A stretch of DNA of 64,000 nt. Origin: Bacillus salipaludis. Its GTDB lineage: Bacteria > Bacillota > Bacilli > Bacillales_B > DSM-18226. The stretch spans positions 434,001 to 498,000 of the forward strand of contig NZ_SMYO01000004.1 of NCBI RefSeq assembly GCF_004358205.1. Reading direction: 5' to 3'. The notes under the pieces were generated by a model. That model was not told the DNA's origin, ran no database searches, and saw nothing but the letters and a program-made list of their open reading frames with translations. Below are positions 15,803 through 24,809 of the stretch, piece after piece (positions within the stretch are counted from its first letter, which is position 1; the number at the start of each line of letters is the position of its first letter). Both the position numbers and the translations under genes were made by a program.

Positions 15803-16969
15803 ATGGAAAATCAATCCTTAAGCCAAAATCTTATTCATGCTAGTGAACGGGGAGAATATGATCTTGTCGAACAGCTTTTAAAAGACGGTGCAAGTGTAGA
15901 TTATAAAGATGCGGATGGCAGAACTGCTTTAATGGCGGCAACACAAAAAAATCAGGAAGATGTTGCAAAGCTATTAATTGGGGCCGGAAGTGATGTTAAC
16001 GCAAGAGATATTACCCAACTCTCTCCGTTTATATGCTCCGCAGCAAATGGTTTTCATAAAATTTTGCGTTGGATGATCGATGCAGGTGCTGATGTAAAAA
16101 GTGTGAATCGGTTTGGCGGAACAGCTTTATTGCCTTCGAGTGAAAAAGGATATTTGAAAACCGTACAAATTTGTTTGGATGCAGGAGTTCCGGTAAATCA
16201 TGTCAATAATCTAGGATGGTCTGCACTACTTGAGGCAGTTATTTTGGGAAATGGAGGCAGATTATATTCTGATATCATTCAAACCCTTATAGATGCAGGT
16301 GCAGATGTTCATTTGGCTGATAGAGACGGTAAGTCGTCCCTTCAACATGCAAAAGAGCTTAATCAGCAAAAAGTTGTAAACATTCTTAACATGGAATATA
16401 AAGAAAGTAATGATTCTATAAAAAAAGCAAAAGCTTTAGCGTTAACGGATAAGTATGAAGATGCGATTTTGGAAATTGATAGAGGACTTGAATTCGATTG
16501 CAATAATCTTGATCTAATCTATTACAAAGGATATTTCCTGCTAGAATTAAAGAAACATGTTGCTGCTTTAACTGAATTCAATAAAGCACTAACGCTTGAC
16601 CCAAAGGATCTAGACTTTTATTTTTACACCGCAAATTGTTTCAGATTAATGAAAAAACCGGAGCAAGCTCTGAATGAATATGATAAAGCATGTAATTTGG
16701 ATCCGAAGGGAACATTTTACCGCTACCATAAATCAAATTATTTAAGAGAGCTTGGAAGGCATGCGGAAGCTGTAATTGAAATGGATAAGTTACTTGCTCT
16801 TCAGCCGAATAGATACGATTTTTCTTTTCATAAGGCAAATAGTCTAAGATCACTCGGCAAGCATGAAGAATCAATGGAAGCAATTGAGAATGCGATTGCA
16901 ACAGATCCAACGAATCCATTGTATCATTTGCATAAAAAGCAATCTCTTGAATTGCTGGAACAGAAGTGA
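15803..16969 (+). CDS. Ankyrin-repeat and TPR-repeat fusion protein
   Basis: This 388-residue protein has no signal peptide. Residues 5-195 contain about five ankyrin repeats (DADGRTALMAATQKNQEDVAKLLIGAGSDVNARD is the clearest), and residues 205-385 contain five tetratricopeptide repeats of about 34 residues (ALTEFNKALTLDPKDLDFYFYTANCFRLMKKPEQALNEY region). Both repeat types make protein-binding surfaces; no catalytic domain is present. It is probably a cytoplasmic scaffold of unknown partner. It is monocistronic, preceded by AAAGGAGA and followed by a strong terminator. Confidence 0.8.
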   Translation: MENQSLSQNLIHASERGEYDLVEQLLKDGASVDYKDADGRTALMAATQKNQEDVAKLLIGAGSDVNARDITQLSPFICSAANGFHKILRWMIDAGADVKSVNRFGGTALLPSSEKGYLKTVQICLDAGVPVNHVNNLGWSALLEAVILGNGGRLYSDIIQTLIDAGADVHLADRDGKSSLQHAKELNQQKVVNILNMEYKESNDSIKKAKALALTDKYEDAILEIDRGLEFDCNNLDLIYYKGYFLLELKKHVAALTEFNKALTLDPKDLDFYFYTANCFRLMKKPEQALNEYDKACNLDPKGTFYRYHKSNYLRELGRHAEAVIEMDKLLALQPNRYDFSFHKANSLRSLGKHEESMEAIENAIATDPTNPLYHLHKKQSLELLEQK

Positions 16970-17011
16970 ACTAGGTTAGGAAAAAAACTAATTAGAACAC
17001 TTTCTCGTATT

Positions 17012-17043
17012 AAAAACCGCACAGCAACAACTGTGCGGTTTTT
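17012..17043 (+). terminator. Strong rho-independent terminator
   Basis: A perfect 13-bp stem, AAAAACCGCACAG and CTGTGCGGTTTTT, with a six-base loop, shortly after the ankyrin-TPR gene. Confidence 0.92.
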
Positions 17044-17215
17044 AAATTAGCTTAAGATATCAAACTTAAAAGTTAAGAATTTGATAATGTTTTTTATATG
17101 GGGAGTTAAGTTCTGTTAGGTACAATCAGTGTACGTCGACGAAATCATAAATCAGAATACAAAAGAAATACTATTTTATTGAGAAATGCCAAAAATGAAT
17201 TAGGAGATGAAATAA

Positions 17216-18181
17216 ATGATCAAGAAAGCAAAAATATTTACACCTTTACTTGGATTGTCAATAGCATTAGCTGCGTATAACACAATTGCACAAGCCAAAG
17301 TAAGTAAACAAAAGAACGACACAAAAATAGAACAAACGAATATTCAATCCGAAAATAAACTGACTAAAGGTCAGAAAATGGCTAACATCCTTAGCAGTAC
17401 AAATTGGCAGGGTACAAGGGTATACGACAAAGACCATCATGACTTAACAAATGAGAATGCAAACTTCATTGGTCTTGCAAAATATGATGCGAAATCAGGA
17501 AGATATGAATTTTTTGATGCGAAAACTGGTAAAAGTCGTGGCGATAAAGGTACTTTCTTTATCACCAATGATGGGAAGAAGCGAATATTAATTTCAGAAT
17601 CAATGAATTACCAAGCTGTTGTTGATATGACAAAACTAACTAAAGATGTTTTTACCTATAAAAGAATGGGAAAAGATGCTAATGGCAACGATGTAGAGGT
17701 ATTCGTTGAACATGTTCCATATAAAGGAAAGGAACTGTCTTTTACGGATCCAGACAAGCAGTTGGACACTACTACAGGGGATATTGTTAAAAACATTGAT
17801 GGGGATAAAATTTTAGGCAGCACTCTTTGGCACGGTACAAAGGTATTAGATGAAAACGGCAATGATGTTACAAAATATAATTCAAATTTTATAAGTCTGG
17901 CAAAATTTGATGACAAGACGAATAAATATGAGTTTTTCAATGCTCAAACGGGCGCAAGCCGTGGTGATTATGGTTACTTTGATGTTGCACATGAAAATAA
18001 AATAAGAGCCCATGTTTCAATTGGAGCTAATAAGTATGGTGCCGCTCTTGAACTTACTGAGCTTAATAAAAATAAATTTACTTATAAAAGAACTGGTAAA
18101 GACAGTAATGGCAGGGACATAACGGTATTCGTTGAACATGAGCCTTATAAAGGTGAATTTAAACCAAAATTTAGTTTTTAA
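17216..18181 (+). CDS. Secreted protein with two tandem DUF4822 domains
   Basis: This 321-residue protein has an N-terminal signal peptide (basic start, hydrophobic core, likely cleavage after AQA near residue 27). The rest is a tandem duplication: residues about 55-170 and 195-312 each contain a L-x-x-T-x-W-x-G-T-x-V block, NxNFI.LAK.D....YEFF.A.TG.SRGD.G, and FTYKR.GKD.NG.D..VFVEH.PYKG. I recognise this pattern as DUF4822, whose function is unknown. No lipobox or wall anchor is visible, so release outside the cell is likely. The start follows AGGAGATGAAATA. Confidence 0.75.
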   Translation: MIKKAKIFTPLLGLSIALAAYNTIAQAKVSKQKNDTKIEQTNIQSENKLTKGQKMANILSSTNWQGTRVYDKDHHDLTNENANFIGLAKYDAKSGRYEFFDAKTGKSRGDKGTFFITNDGKKRILISESMNYQAVVDMTKLTKDVFTYKRMGKDANGNDVEVFVEHVPYKGKELSFTDPDKQLDTTTGDIVKNIDGDKILGSTLWHGTKVLDENGNDVTKYNSNFISLAKFDDKTNKYEFFNAQTGASRGDYGYFDVAHENKIRAHVSIGANKYGAALELTELNKNKFTYKRTGKDSNGRDITVFVEHEPYKGEFKPKFSF

Positions 18182-18208
18182 AAACAACTATTGAAATAAT
18201 TGAATTCA

Positions 18209-18245
18209 AAACAAGGTTGTCTACAAAAAGGTGGCAACCTTGTTT
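18209..18245 (+). terminator. Terminator after the DUF4822 gene
   Basis: AAACAAGGTTG and CAACCTTGTTT form an 11-bp stem with a 15-base loop and a short T run. Confidence 0.75.
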
Positions 18246-18293
18246 CCTTTACGGTAAATTTAAAAAAACTGTACCTCGGCAGGAGGCACGCTT

Positions 18294-19751
18294 ATGTCCA
18301 TTCGGTGGCGATTATTCATTTCACATACAACGATGCTAATCGTGACGCTAGTACTTTTTTTAATAAGCGCTTTGTTGATTCCGGTGGCAATTACAGGGGA
18401 TATTCGAAGTATTAAAGATTTGTATACACGTCAATATGCGCTTAAGCCCTTAACAAAACCAGAGGAAAATGTATTCCTGGATGTTAAATATTTAGCGAAA
18501 AAACAGCCAAATCAATTGTTAAATCAAACCATGCTTAAACAATATGATCAAAAGTTAGATTCAGTTACCTCTGGATTAATCGTCCGTAAAGGAGATAAAA
18601 TTGTCCATTCCTCAAAAATTTTAAACTCTATAAAGGATGAAAAAAAGCTTCCTCCATTTGAACCGGAAAATATTAAAGTAAGAGATACCATCAGTATCGA
18701 TCATCAATTTTTTTTATATGTAAAGTTCGATTTTTATTTTCCGAATCAAGAAAAAGGCAGTGTTATCATTATGAGAGAAGTAAGTCCATTTGTTGAGCTT
18801 TCGAGAAGCTTATTTCCATTAATATTCGGGCTATTATTTCTTTCATTAATTCTTGTAAATGGTTTATTAAGTTATTTTGTATCCAAGAGTATTATTAAGC
18901 CGTTATTTTCTTTGAAAAACGCAACAGAACAAATGGGTGAAGGGAATCTGAATGTTAAGATTGAGTATGATAGACAGGATGAGATTGGTCAGCTTAATCA
19001 TGCATTTGACAAAATGAGGACAAAACTAAAAGAATCCATTAAACTTCAGCTTCAGTATGAGGAAAGCCGAAAGGAGTTAATTTCGAACATTTCACATGAT
19101 TTAAAAACACCGATTACAGCGATCAAAGGGTATATTGAAGGAATCCAAGATGGTGTTGCAGAATCACAGGGGAAGACGGAGAGATATCTTTCAACCATCA
19201 AACGAAAAGCGACAGATATGGATCAATTAATTGACGATTTATTTCTATTTTCCAAACTTGATTTAAAAAAGATGCCCTTTTCCTTCGAGGACATTGAAAT
19301 CATCCGTTATATCATCAATTTTGTTGAGGAAATAGGTTTTGATTTAGAGGAAAAGGATATAAAAATTTTTGTTAAAAATAGGACAGAAAACGAAGTAAGG
19401 GTCATTGCCGATCGTGATAAGTTAAGAAGAGTATTGTCAAATATAATTAATAATTCCATAAAACATATGAAAAAGGCAGAAAAACAAATAGAGATTTATA
19501 TTCAAGGTAAAGGGGATTTTGTAGAAATTGAAGTCCGTGATAATGGTTCAGGAATTGAACAAGAGTCACTCCCTTATATTTTTGAACGTTTTTATCGCGT
19601 TGATACGTCAAGAAATAAATCAACCGGCGGGAGCGGTCTTGGCCTTGCAATAGCAAAACAGATTATTACAGAGCATGGCGGCGATATTTGGGTGGAAAGT
19701 AAATTAGGGATCGGTACAAGTATCTTTTTTACGCTGAAGAAGACAATTTAG
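18294..19751 (+). CDS. Sensor histidine kinase (HAMP-type)
   Basis: This 485-residue membrane kinase has a first membrane helix (about residues 8-32), an extracellular region of about 140 residues, a second helix (about residues 175-197), a HAMP linker (IIKPLFSLKNATEQMGEGNL), and the H box NISHDLKTPITAIKGYIEG with the phosphorylated His. Then come the N box NIINNSIKHMKKAE, G1 DNGSGI and G2 GGSGLGLAIAKQI of the ATPase domain. The ATG follows AGGAGGCACGCTT. The partner response regulator starts 13 bases later. The signal is not evident from the sequence. Confidence 0.93.
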   Translation: MSIRWRLFISHTTMLIVTLVLFLISALLIPVAITGDIRSIKDLYTRQYALKPLTKPEENVFLDVKYLAKKQPNQLLNQTMLKQYDQKLDSVTSGLIVRKGDKIVHSSKILNSIKDEKKLPPFEPENIKVRDTISIDHQFFLYVKFDFYFPNQEKGSVIIMREVSPFVELSRSLFPLIFGLLFLSLILVNGLLSYFVSKSIIKPLFSLKNATEQMGEGNLNVKIEYDRQDEIGQLNHAFDKMRTKLKESIKLQLQYEESRKELISNISHDLKTPITAIKGYIEGIQDGVAESQGKTERYLSTIKRKATDMDQLIDDLFLFSKLDLKKMPFSFEDIEIIRYIINFVEEIGFDLEEKDIKIFVKNRTENEVRVIADRDKLRRVLSNIINNSIKHMKKAEKQIEIYIQGKGDFVEIEVRDNGSGIEQESLPYIFERFYRVDTSRNKSTGGSGLGLAIAKQIITEHGGDIWVESKLGIGTSIFFTLKKTI

Positions 19752-19764
19752 AGTGGTGAATACA

Positions 19765-20454
19765 TTGAAAAAAATTTTAATCATTGAAGATGATCTTGAT
19801 ATTGGGGAATTACAGCAAGATTACCTGGAGATTAATGGACATGATGTTGAATTACAAACCTCAGGTAAGGAAGGGCTAAAACGTGCATTAAATAAAGAGT
19901 ATGATCTATTAATCATCGATATCATGCTTCCGGAGGTGGATGGCTTCGAAATTTGTAAACAAGTTAGAGCTGTAAAGAATATCCCGATTTTAATTGTCTC
20001 TGCCAAGAAGGAAGATATTGATAAAATAAGAGGCTTGGGTCTTGGGGCCGATGATTATATTATTAAGCCGTTCAGTCCAAGTGAGCTGGTTGCCAGGGTG
20101 AAGGCCCATCTGGCACGCTATGAGCGTTTAATAGGAAATATGGATACGGCCAAAAAGGAAATAAGAATCCGAGGGCTTGTCATTGACGAAATGGCTCGGA
20201 AGGTTTATGTGAATGATAAGAAGATATCTTTAACTGCGAAAGAATTTGACTTATTGCTTTTCTTAGCTCTGCACCCAAATCGGGTTTTTAGCAAAGAAGA
20301 TCTATTTGAAAGCATATGGGGAATGGATTCATCGGGGGATATTACCACCATTACGGTGCATATTAGAAAAATCCGCAATAAAATTGAAAAAGACCCATCC
20401 AACCCTCAATTTATTGAGACAGTTTGGGGCGCTGGTTATATGATGTCGGTTTGA
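19765..20454 (+). CDS. OmpR-family response regulator
   Basis: The receiver domain has the acidic pair EDD, the phosphorylated Asp in LLIIDIMLPEVDGF, and the Lys in IIKPFSPSELVARV. A winged-helix C-terminal DNA-binding domain follows (LTAKEFDLLLFLALHPNRVFSKEDL, then ITTITVHIRKIRNKIE and TVWGAGY). I place the start at TTG 19765 because family members begin K-K-I-L-I-I-E-D-D there, with GGTGA five bases before; GTG codons at 19753 and 19756 are alternatives. It pairs with the kinase gene just upstream, and a bidirectional terminator follows. Confidence 0.92.
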   Translation: MKKILIIEDDLDIGELQQDYLEINGHDVELQTSGKEGLKRALNKEYDLLIIDIMLPEVDGFEICKQVRAVKNIPILIVSAKKEDIDKIRGLGLGADDYIIKPFSPSELVARVKAHLARYERLIGNMDTAKKEIRIRGLVIDEMARKVYVNDKKISLTAKEFDLLLFLALHPNRVFSKEDLFESIWGMDSSGDITTITVHIRKIRNKIEKDPSNPQFIETVWGAGYMMSV

Positions 20455-20490
20455 GCTAGTATTAACTTCAGACAGAAATGCTTTAATAGT

Positions 20491-20539
20491 AAATCACTTT
20501 CTTTTATCCCTGTTATTATTGGGAAGAAGAAAGTGATTT
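20491..20539 (+). terminator. Bidirectional terminator between converging regulators
   Basis: A 13-bp perfect stem, AAATCACTTTCTT and AAGAAAGTGATTT. The right arm lies within the last codons of the AraC-type regulator gene on the minus strand. Confidence 0.75.
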
Positions 20540-21235
20540 ATTTTCTCTTTCACGGAATTCTGTAGGAGATATTCCTACAATTTTGCGAAATAACGTACTG
20601 AAATAGTGCTGGCTGCTGAATCCGGATTTTTCGGCAATATCCGATATCGTCCAATTTATGTTCGTAATCAAAAATTGTTTGGCTGTTTGAATCCGATATT
20701 GGATTAGATACTCAGAAAAGGATACCCCGACTTCTTCATGAAATTTCCGGCTCAAGTATGTCGGATTAACATGCACCTGATTCGCAACAGTTAACAAGGA
20801 GATCTTTTCATTGAATTTTTCATGGATCAACTTTAGTGAACTGTCTATAAGACTGGAATAACCCTTTTCTTGCTGTTTGTCCTTATATTTTGCTAGAACA
20901 CTTAATAATTCACTTTCAATAATAGGCTTGGTTAAATAATCAACTACTCCGATTCGAATGGATTGTTGTGCATAGTTGAAATTCTGACAGGCTGTCACCA
21001 TAATGATGTCCACTTCCTGATTGATTTTCCGCAATTCTTCTCCGAATTCCAATCCTGATTTTCCTGGAAGGTTTATATCTAAAAAAGCCAATTGGATAGA
21101 AAAATTCTGATTAATCTCATGTGCTTGGTTTGCATCGGCAGCTTTGTAAATCTTCCAATTGGGGCATTCTGATTGAAGCATATATTCCATTTGTTCCAAT
21201 TCTAATGGCTCATCATCAACAATTAAAACATTCAT
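20516..21235 (-). CDS. AraC-type response regulator (YesN-like), orphan
   Basis: This protein of about 239 residues has a receiver domain at residues 1-120 (IVDDEPLELEQ, phosphorylated Asp in LAFLDINLPGKSGLEF, VVDYLTKPIIESELL) and two AraC HTH motifs at the C-terminus (ISLLTVANQVHVNPTYLSRKF and TISDIAEKSGFSSQHYFSTLFRKIVGISPTEFRE). ATG 21235 has GAGGGGG upstream; the in-frame ATG at 21253 overlaps that site. No kinase gene is adjacent. It is clearly paralogous to the regulator at 30058-30744, including the rare VVDYxTKPxIExxL stretch, so it may share that kinase. It borders the amidohydrolase island and probably controls it. Confidence 0.88.
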   Translation of the reverse strand: MNVLIVDDEPLELEQMEYMLQSECPNWKIYKAADANQAHEINQNFSIQLAFLDINLPGKSGLEFGEELRKINQEVDIIMVTACQNFNYAQQSIRIGVVDYLTKPIIESELLSVLAKYKDKQQEKGYSSLIDSSLKLIHEKFNEKISLLTVANQVHVNPTYLSRKFHEEVGVSFSEYLIQYRIQTAKQFLITNINWTISDIAEKSGFSSQHYFSTLFRKIVGISPTEFRERENKSLSSSQ

Positions 21236-21292
21236 TTCTTCATGCCCCCTCATTAAGAGAATAATAAAGTATAAATTTTGACTTCGAGAATT

Positions 21293-21519
21293 TGTCTAGC
21301 TCCAGCGCTTAGCCCCTCTAGGGAAAAAATGAACTGCTTTTTTCCTAGGTTGCAAATCTGCTCCTGCGGCAAAGCATATTCAAGGAAGTACCGTTTACTC
21401 CTCGCATGCCTGCAAAGATGAAAATTCAGTGATGTAGGCATGCCGATGAAGTCAAAGAACCACTTCACCGTCAGGCCCTCCAGCACTTGTTGGGGCTGTT
21501 CAAGACACTTCCGCTTTTC
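21293..21519. repeat. Second intergenic repeat family (TGTCTAGCTCC...CTTCCGCTTTTC type)
   Basis: The stretch starts TGTCTAGCTCCAGCGC and ends CACTTCCGCTTTTCG, end words that I remember from widespread intergenic repeats of bacilli. It is more GC-rich than the flanks and holds no convincing gene. With its flanks it fills most of the 476-base gap between the regulator and the first amidohydrolase gene; the rest is the AT-rich promoter region described separately. Confidence 0.55.
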
Positions 21520-21604
21520 GTTTTTCACTAAATTTTAATCAAAATCAATATTTTAAGTAAATACAACAAGAGGATCTAGTAAAAAAAGTTTAAAAAATAG
21601 TATG

Positions 21605-21641
21605 AATTCTGAAAATATAAAAAAGACCTTTTTTTTATAAT
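21605..21641 (+). promoter_or_regulatory. Promoter of the amidohydrolase pair with shared upstream box
   Basis: AATTCTGAAAATAT (21605-21618) stands exactly 31 bases before TATAAT (21636-21641), start to start. The same box with one change and the same spacing precedes the second binding-protein gene at 35765. No good -35 box is present, as expected for an activated promoter. AGTAAA words at 21555 and 21578 add a 23-base direct repeat upstream. Confidence 0.5.
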
Positions 21642-21711
21642 TTAAATAGGTGTTGTACTCGTTCAAGGGTATTTCTTGAACAAGTCTGAGAGGAAAAGGA
21701 GGCGGACCTAT

Positions 21712-23226
21712 TTGATTGACTTACTGCTTATACATGGAACCGTGATCACCATGGATAAAAATAGACGAATTCTTCAAGATGGTGCAGTCGCCATAAATAA
21801 GGGAAGAATTTTAGCTGTAGATACAACAGAAAGGCTAATGGGAAAATTTGAAGCTAAAAAAGTGTTGGATTGCAGCCATCAGTGTATTTTACCAGGATTA
21901 ATTGATGTTCATGGTCATGGCGGACATTCGATGTTTAAAACGATTGCAATGGAGAATATTGACTTTTGGATGCCAATTATGACAAATACGTATAACCATT
22001 TTGTAACAGATGATTTTTGGTATTACGAAGGAAAGCTTTCTGCTTTAGAACGATTAAAAGCTGGAATCACGACTGGAGTTTCCGTTTTAGGTTCGATGCC
22101 GCGGTCAGATGATCCGATTTTTGCAATCAATCATGCTAAGGCTTATGCCGAAGTTGGTGTTAGAGAGGTGGTTTGTACTGGTCCTTGCAATCCCCCTTGG
22201 CCGCATTTATTCAGCCGCTGGGTTGATGGGAAAAGAGTAACTAGAGAAGTAACTTACGAGGAAGTAATCAAGGGTGCTGAAGCAGTCATCGAAGCATTGA
22301 ATCATGCGAATCAAGATAAAACAAGAGCCTTTATTACACCATTTGTAATCGTTACTTCCGTAGACCCTTCCAGTCCAACTTCACCGGCGAGGCTTTATGG
22401 TTTAACGGATCATGACCGCTTACAAGCGAAAAAGATTAGAGAGATTGCGAGAAAATATAATACAAGAATTCACTCGGATGCCTTTGGTGGAATGATTCAT
22501 TTGGCCGTCAAGGATAAGGAAAATGCACTTTTAGGTCCCGATGTTCACCTTCAGCATTGCCGTGGAATTTCTTTTGATGAGGCAAAAATTTTAGCTGAAA
22601 CAGGTACAAATGTGAGTGCGTCACCAGGATTTACACAGGTACATGCACGTACACCCATCATCGAATTACTTGAATTGGGAGCTACAGTTGCTATTTCTAC
22701 TGATGGAACTTCTCCATCCACAAGCTTTGATCTCTTTCAAGCAATGAGGAAAACTCAGTTTATTCATCAAGCAGCATTAAGAGACGAATATTATTTACCT
22801 CCTGGAAAACTATTGGAAATGATTACAATCGATGCCGCGAAATGCATTGGCTGGGATGACGAATTGGGATCGCTGGAAGTCGGGAAAAAAGCAGATGTTA
22901 TTACCGTCAACCTAAATCAGCCCCACCTAACGCCTGAATTTATGCATGTACATCGACTTGTCTATCAAGCTGTAGCAAATGATGTAGAACATACAATTGT
23001 AGATGGAAATCTAATCATGGAAGGGCGAAGCGTTCTAACCGTTGATGAAGGTGCGATTTTAACTGAGGCCAATGAAGAGGCATGTTCCACCATCAAGCGT
23101 GCCGGTCTTGAAAAATACATGCAGCCAACAAAATATTTTTGGGGACATGCACGTGCCTATATTGATGAAAAGAGATATAACGAGGAAGATTATGATTTTA
23201 CTATAAAGAAAGGAGCATTTGAATGA
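21712..23226 (+). CDS. Amidohydrolase (metal-dependent, ATZ/TRZ-like)
   Basis: This amidohydrolase of about 504 residues belongs to the cyclic amidohydrolase/deaminase superfamily. Visible metal-site elements are GLIDVHGHGGHS (HxH), IHSDAFGG, LQHCRGIS with a His, and the Asp in AISTDGTSPS. The N-terminal LLLIHGTVITMDKNRRIL and the C-terminal GSLEVGKKADVITVNL belong to the beta-sandwich domain. The TTG start at 21712 follows AAAGGAGG at nine bases; an earlier TTG at 21676 lacks a site. It overlaps the next amidohydrolase gene by four bases, so the two are translationally coupled. The substrate is unknown; relatives remove amino or chloro groups from purines, pyrimidines and triazines. Confidence 0.8.
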   Translation: MIDLLLIHGTVITMDKNRRILQDGAVAINKGRILAVDTTERLMGKFEAKKVLDCSHQCILPGLIDVHGHGGHSMFKTIAMENIDFWMPIMTNTYNHFVTDDFWYYEGKLSALERLKAGITTGVSVLGSMPRSDDPIFAINHAKAYAEVGVREVVCTGPCNPPWPHLFSRWVDGKRVTREVTYEEVIKGAEAVIEALNHANQDKTRAFITPFVIVTSVDPSSPTSPARLYGLTDHDRLQAKKIREIARKYNTRIHSDAFGGMIHLAVKDKENALLGPDVHLQHCRGISFDEAKILAETGTNVSASPGFTQVHARTPIIELLELGATVAISTDGTSPSTSFDLFQAMRKTQFIHQAALRDEYYLPPGKLLEMITIDAAKCIGWDDELGSLEVGKKADVITVNLNQPHLTPEFMHVHRLVYQAVANDVEHTIVDGNLIMEGRSVLTVDEGAILTEANEEACSTIKRAGLEKYMQPTKYFWGHARAYIDEKRYNEEDYDFTIKKGAFE

Positions 23227-24692
23227 AAACTAAACTAAAAGGAAAATATGTTATCGGCTATGATGGATATGATCATGTCCTCCTTAAAAATGCGGAGGTT
23301 GTTTATGAAGATGATACCATCATCTATGTTGGGAAAAACTTTCCTGGAGAAGTAGATGAAATGATTGACACTGGTAACGCAGTGATAAGCCCTGGTTTTA
23401 TCGATTTAAACGCACTTGGAGATATTGACCACGATATCTTACATTTAGAGGCAGGGGCGAACAGACAGAAAAATCTGCTATGGTCGGAGCGTTATATCGA
23501 AAAGGGTCATCATGAAGTAATGACAGAAGAAGAAGAGGCTTTTAAATCCTTATATGCCTATTCACAGCTGATCCTTCATGGAATTACGACCGCCATGCCG
23601 ATTACGTCTGTTTTTTATAAGAGATGGGCCGAAACGTATGAAGAAATTGCGGCAGCTGCTCAGCATGCAGGTAACCTAGGACTTAGATTATATATCGGGC
23701 CAAGTTATCAATCCGGGATTAGAGTGGTTCAGCCTGATGGAACGATAAAGCTTTACTGGGATGAACAAGCAGGGAAAGAGGGTTTACAAAAGGCTGTAAA
23801 GTTTGTTGAGGAATTTGATGGTGCTTTTGATGGCTTGGTAAGAGGAATGCTTGCACCGGAACGAATTGAGTGCCAAACAGCAGAAAGCTTGAAACAGACC
23901 AAATATTATAGTGAAAAATTAGGGGTTCCCATAAAACTCCATGCTGCTCAAGGAAGTTTTGAATATCATACAATTGTAAAAGAACATGGAGCAACTCCTA
24001 TTCAATATTTGTATGATCTTGGTTTCTTAGGTTCACAAACGGGAATTCCGCATGCACATTTTATATCTGGATATAGTGAAGCAATGGCTGGCCAAGGGGA
24101 TGATTTGCGTTTATTAAAAGAGACGAATACAACGGTGATTCATTGTCCTTTAATCATCGGCAGGCATGGTTCAGCACTTGAAACTTATGCAAAATATAAA
24201 CGGGCAGGAATCAATTTGGCACTTGGAACAGATACGTTTCCGCCTGATATGTTTCAAAATATCAGAACCGGCAGCATGCTGTCACGTATACAGGAAAGGG
24301 ACGTGGATGACTGCTCCTATGCAGATTTCTTTCGTTCTGCCACTCTCGGTGCTGCTAAGTTTCTTGGAAGGGAAGATCTTGGTCGCATTGCTGTTGGAGC
24401 GAAAGCGGATATCATTGCTATTGACTTAGATGGATTTTATATGGGAGTTTTAGATGATCCGATTCGAACCATGTTTGCTAGTGGGACAGGAAGGGATGTT
24501 AAATTATCGATTATCAATGGCAGGGTCGTAATGAAGGACCAAAAGATTCCAGGCCTTAATTTAAATGAAATCAAAGACAAGGGACAGCTCTATTTTGACA
24601 AGATGAAAAAAGGATATTTAGAAAGAGATTATCAACAGCTGTCCGAAACTGAATTGTTCCCAGCTTCCCTTAAAATTGTAGAATCTATCTGA
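23223..24692 (+). CDS. Amidohydrolase family protein (second of the coupled pair)
   Basis: This 489-residue amidohydrolase starts with the beta-sandwich strand pattern KGKYVIGYDGYDHVLLKNAEVVYEDD. The metal site is atypical: the usual HxH after PGFIDLN reads ALGDIDHD, so the first two histidines are not at the standard place. Later parts are normal, with KLHAAQGSFEYH, PHAHFISGYSE and the Asp of LALGTDTFPPDM, and the end has GRIAVGAKADIIAIDLD. Its ATG overlaps the preceding stop (ATGA). The missing HxH suggests a mononuclear or altered centre, or a different substrate. Operon partner of the amidohydrolase at 21712. Confidence 0.75.
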   Translation: MKTKLKGKYVIGYDGYDHVLLKNAEVVYEDDTIIYVGKNFPGEVDEMIDTGNAVISPGFIDLNALGDIDHDILHLEAGANRQKNLLWSERYIEKGHHEVMTEEEEAFKSLYAYSQLILHGITTAMPITSVFYKRWAETYEEIAAAAQHAGNLGLRLYIGPSYQSGIRVVQPDGTIKLYWDEQAGKEGLQKAVKFVEEFDGAFDGLVRGMLAPERIECQTAESLKQTKYYSEKLGVPIKLHAAQGSFEYHTIVKEHGATPIQYLYDLGFLGSQTGIPHAHFISGYSEAMAGQGDDLRLLKETNTTVIHCPLIIGRHGSALETYAKYKRAGINLALGTDTFPPDMFQNIRTGSMLSRIQERDVDDCSYADFFRSATLGAAKFLGREDLGRIAVGAKADIIAIDLDGFYMGVLDDPIRTMFASGTGRDVKLSIINGRVVMKDQKIPGLNLNEIKDKGQLYFDKMKKGYLERDYQQLSETELFPASLKIVESI

Positions 24693-24702
24693 TTAAAAAA
24701 GT

Positions 24703-24767
24703 AGTAAAGATATTGCAAATTTAAGTAAAGATATTTGAAATAAAATCGTCAGAATATTTTTTATAAT
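24703..24767 (+). promoter_or_regulatory. Direct repeats and -10 box before the first binding-protein gene
   Basis: AGTAAAGATAT occurs at 24703-24713 and again at 24724-24734, 21 bases apart (two helix turns). TATAAT follows at 24762-24767, and no -35 box is visible at the right spacing. Two AraC-type monomers bound in tandem next to a weak -35 would fit this layout. Confidence 0.5.
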
Positions 24768-24809
24768 TAGACAAACGCCAATAAAATAAAAAATAAGGGG
24801 CTATGTCTA

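Noticed and set aside
21253..21528. 91-codon minus-strand frame next to the orphan regulator
   Set aside because: It lies within the TGTCTAGCTCC repeat and has no family resemblance.
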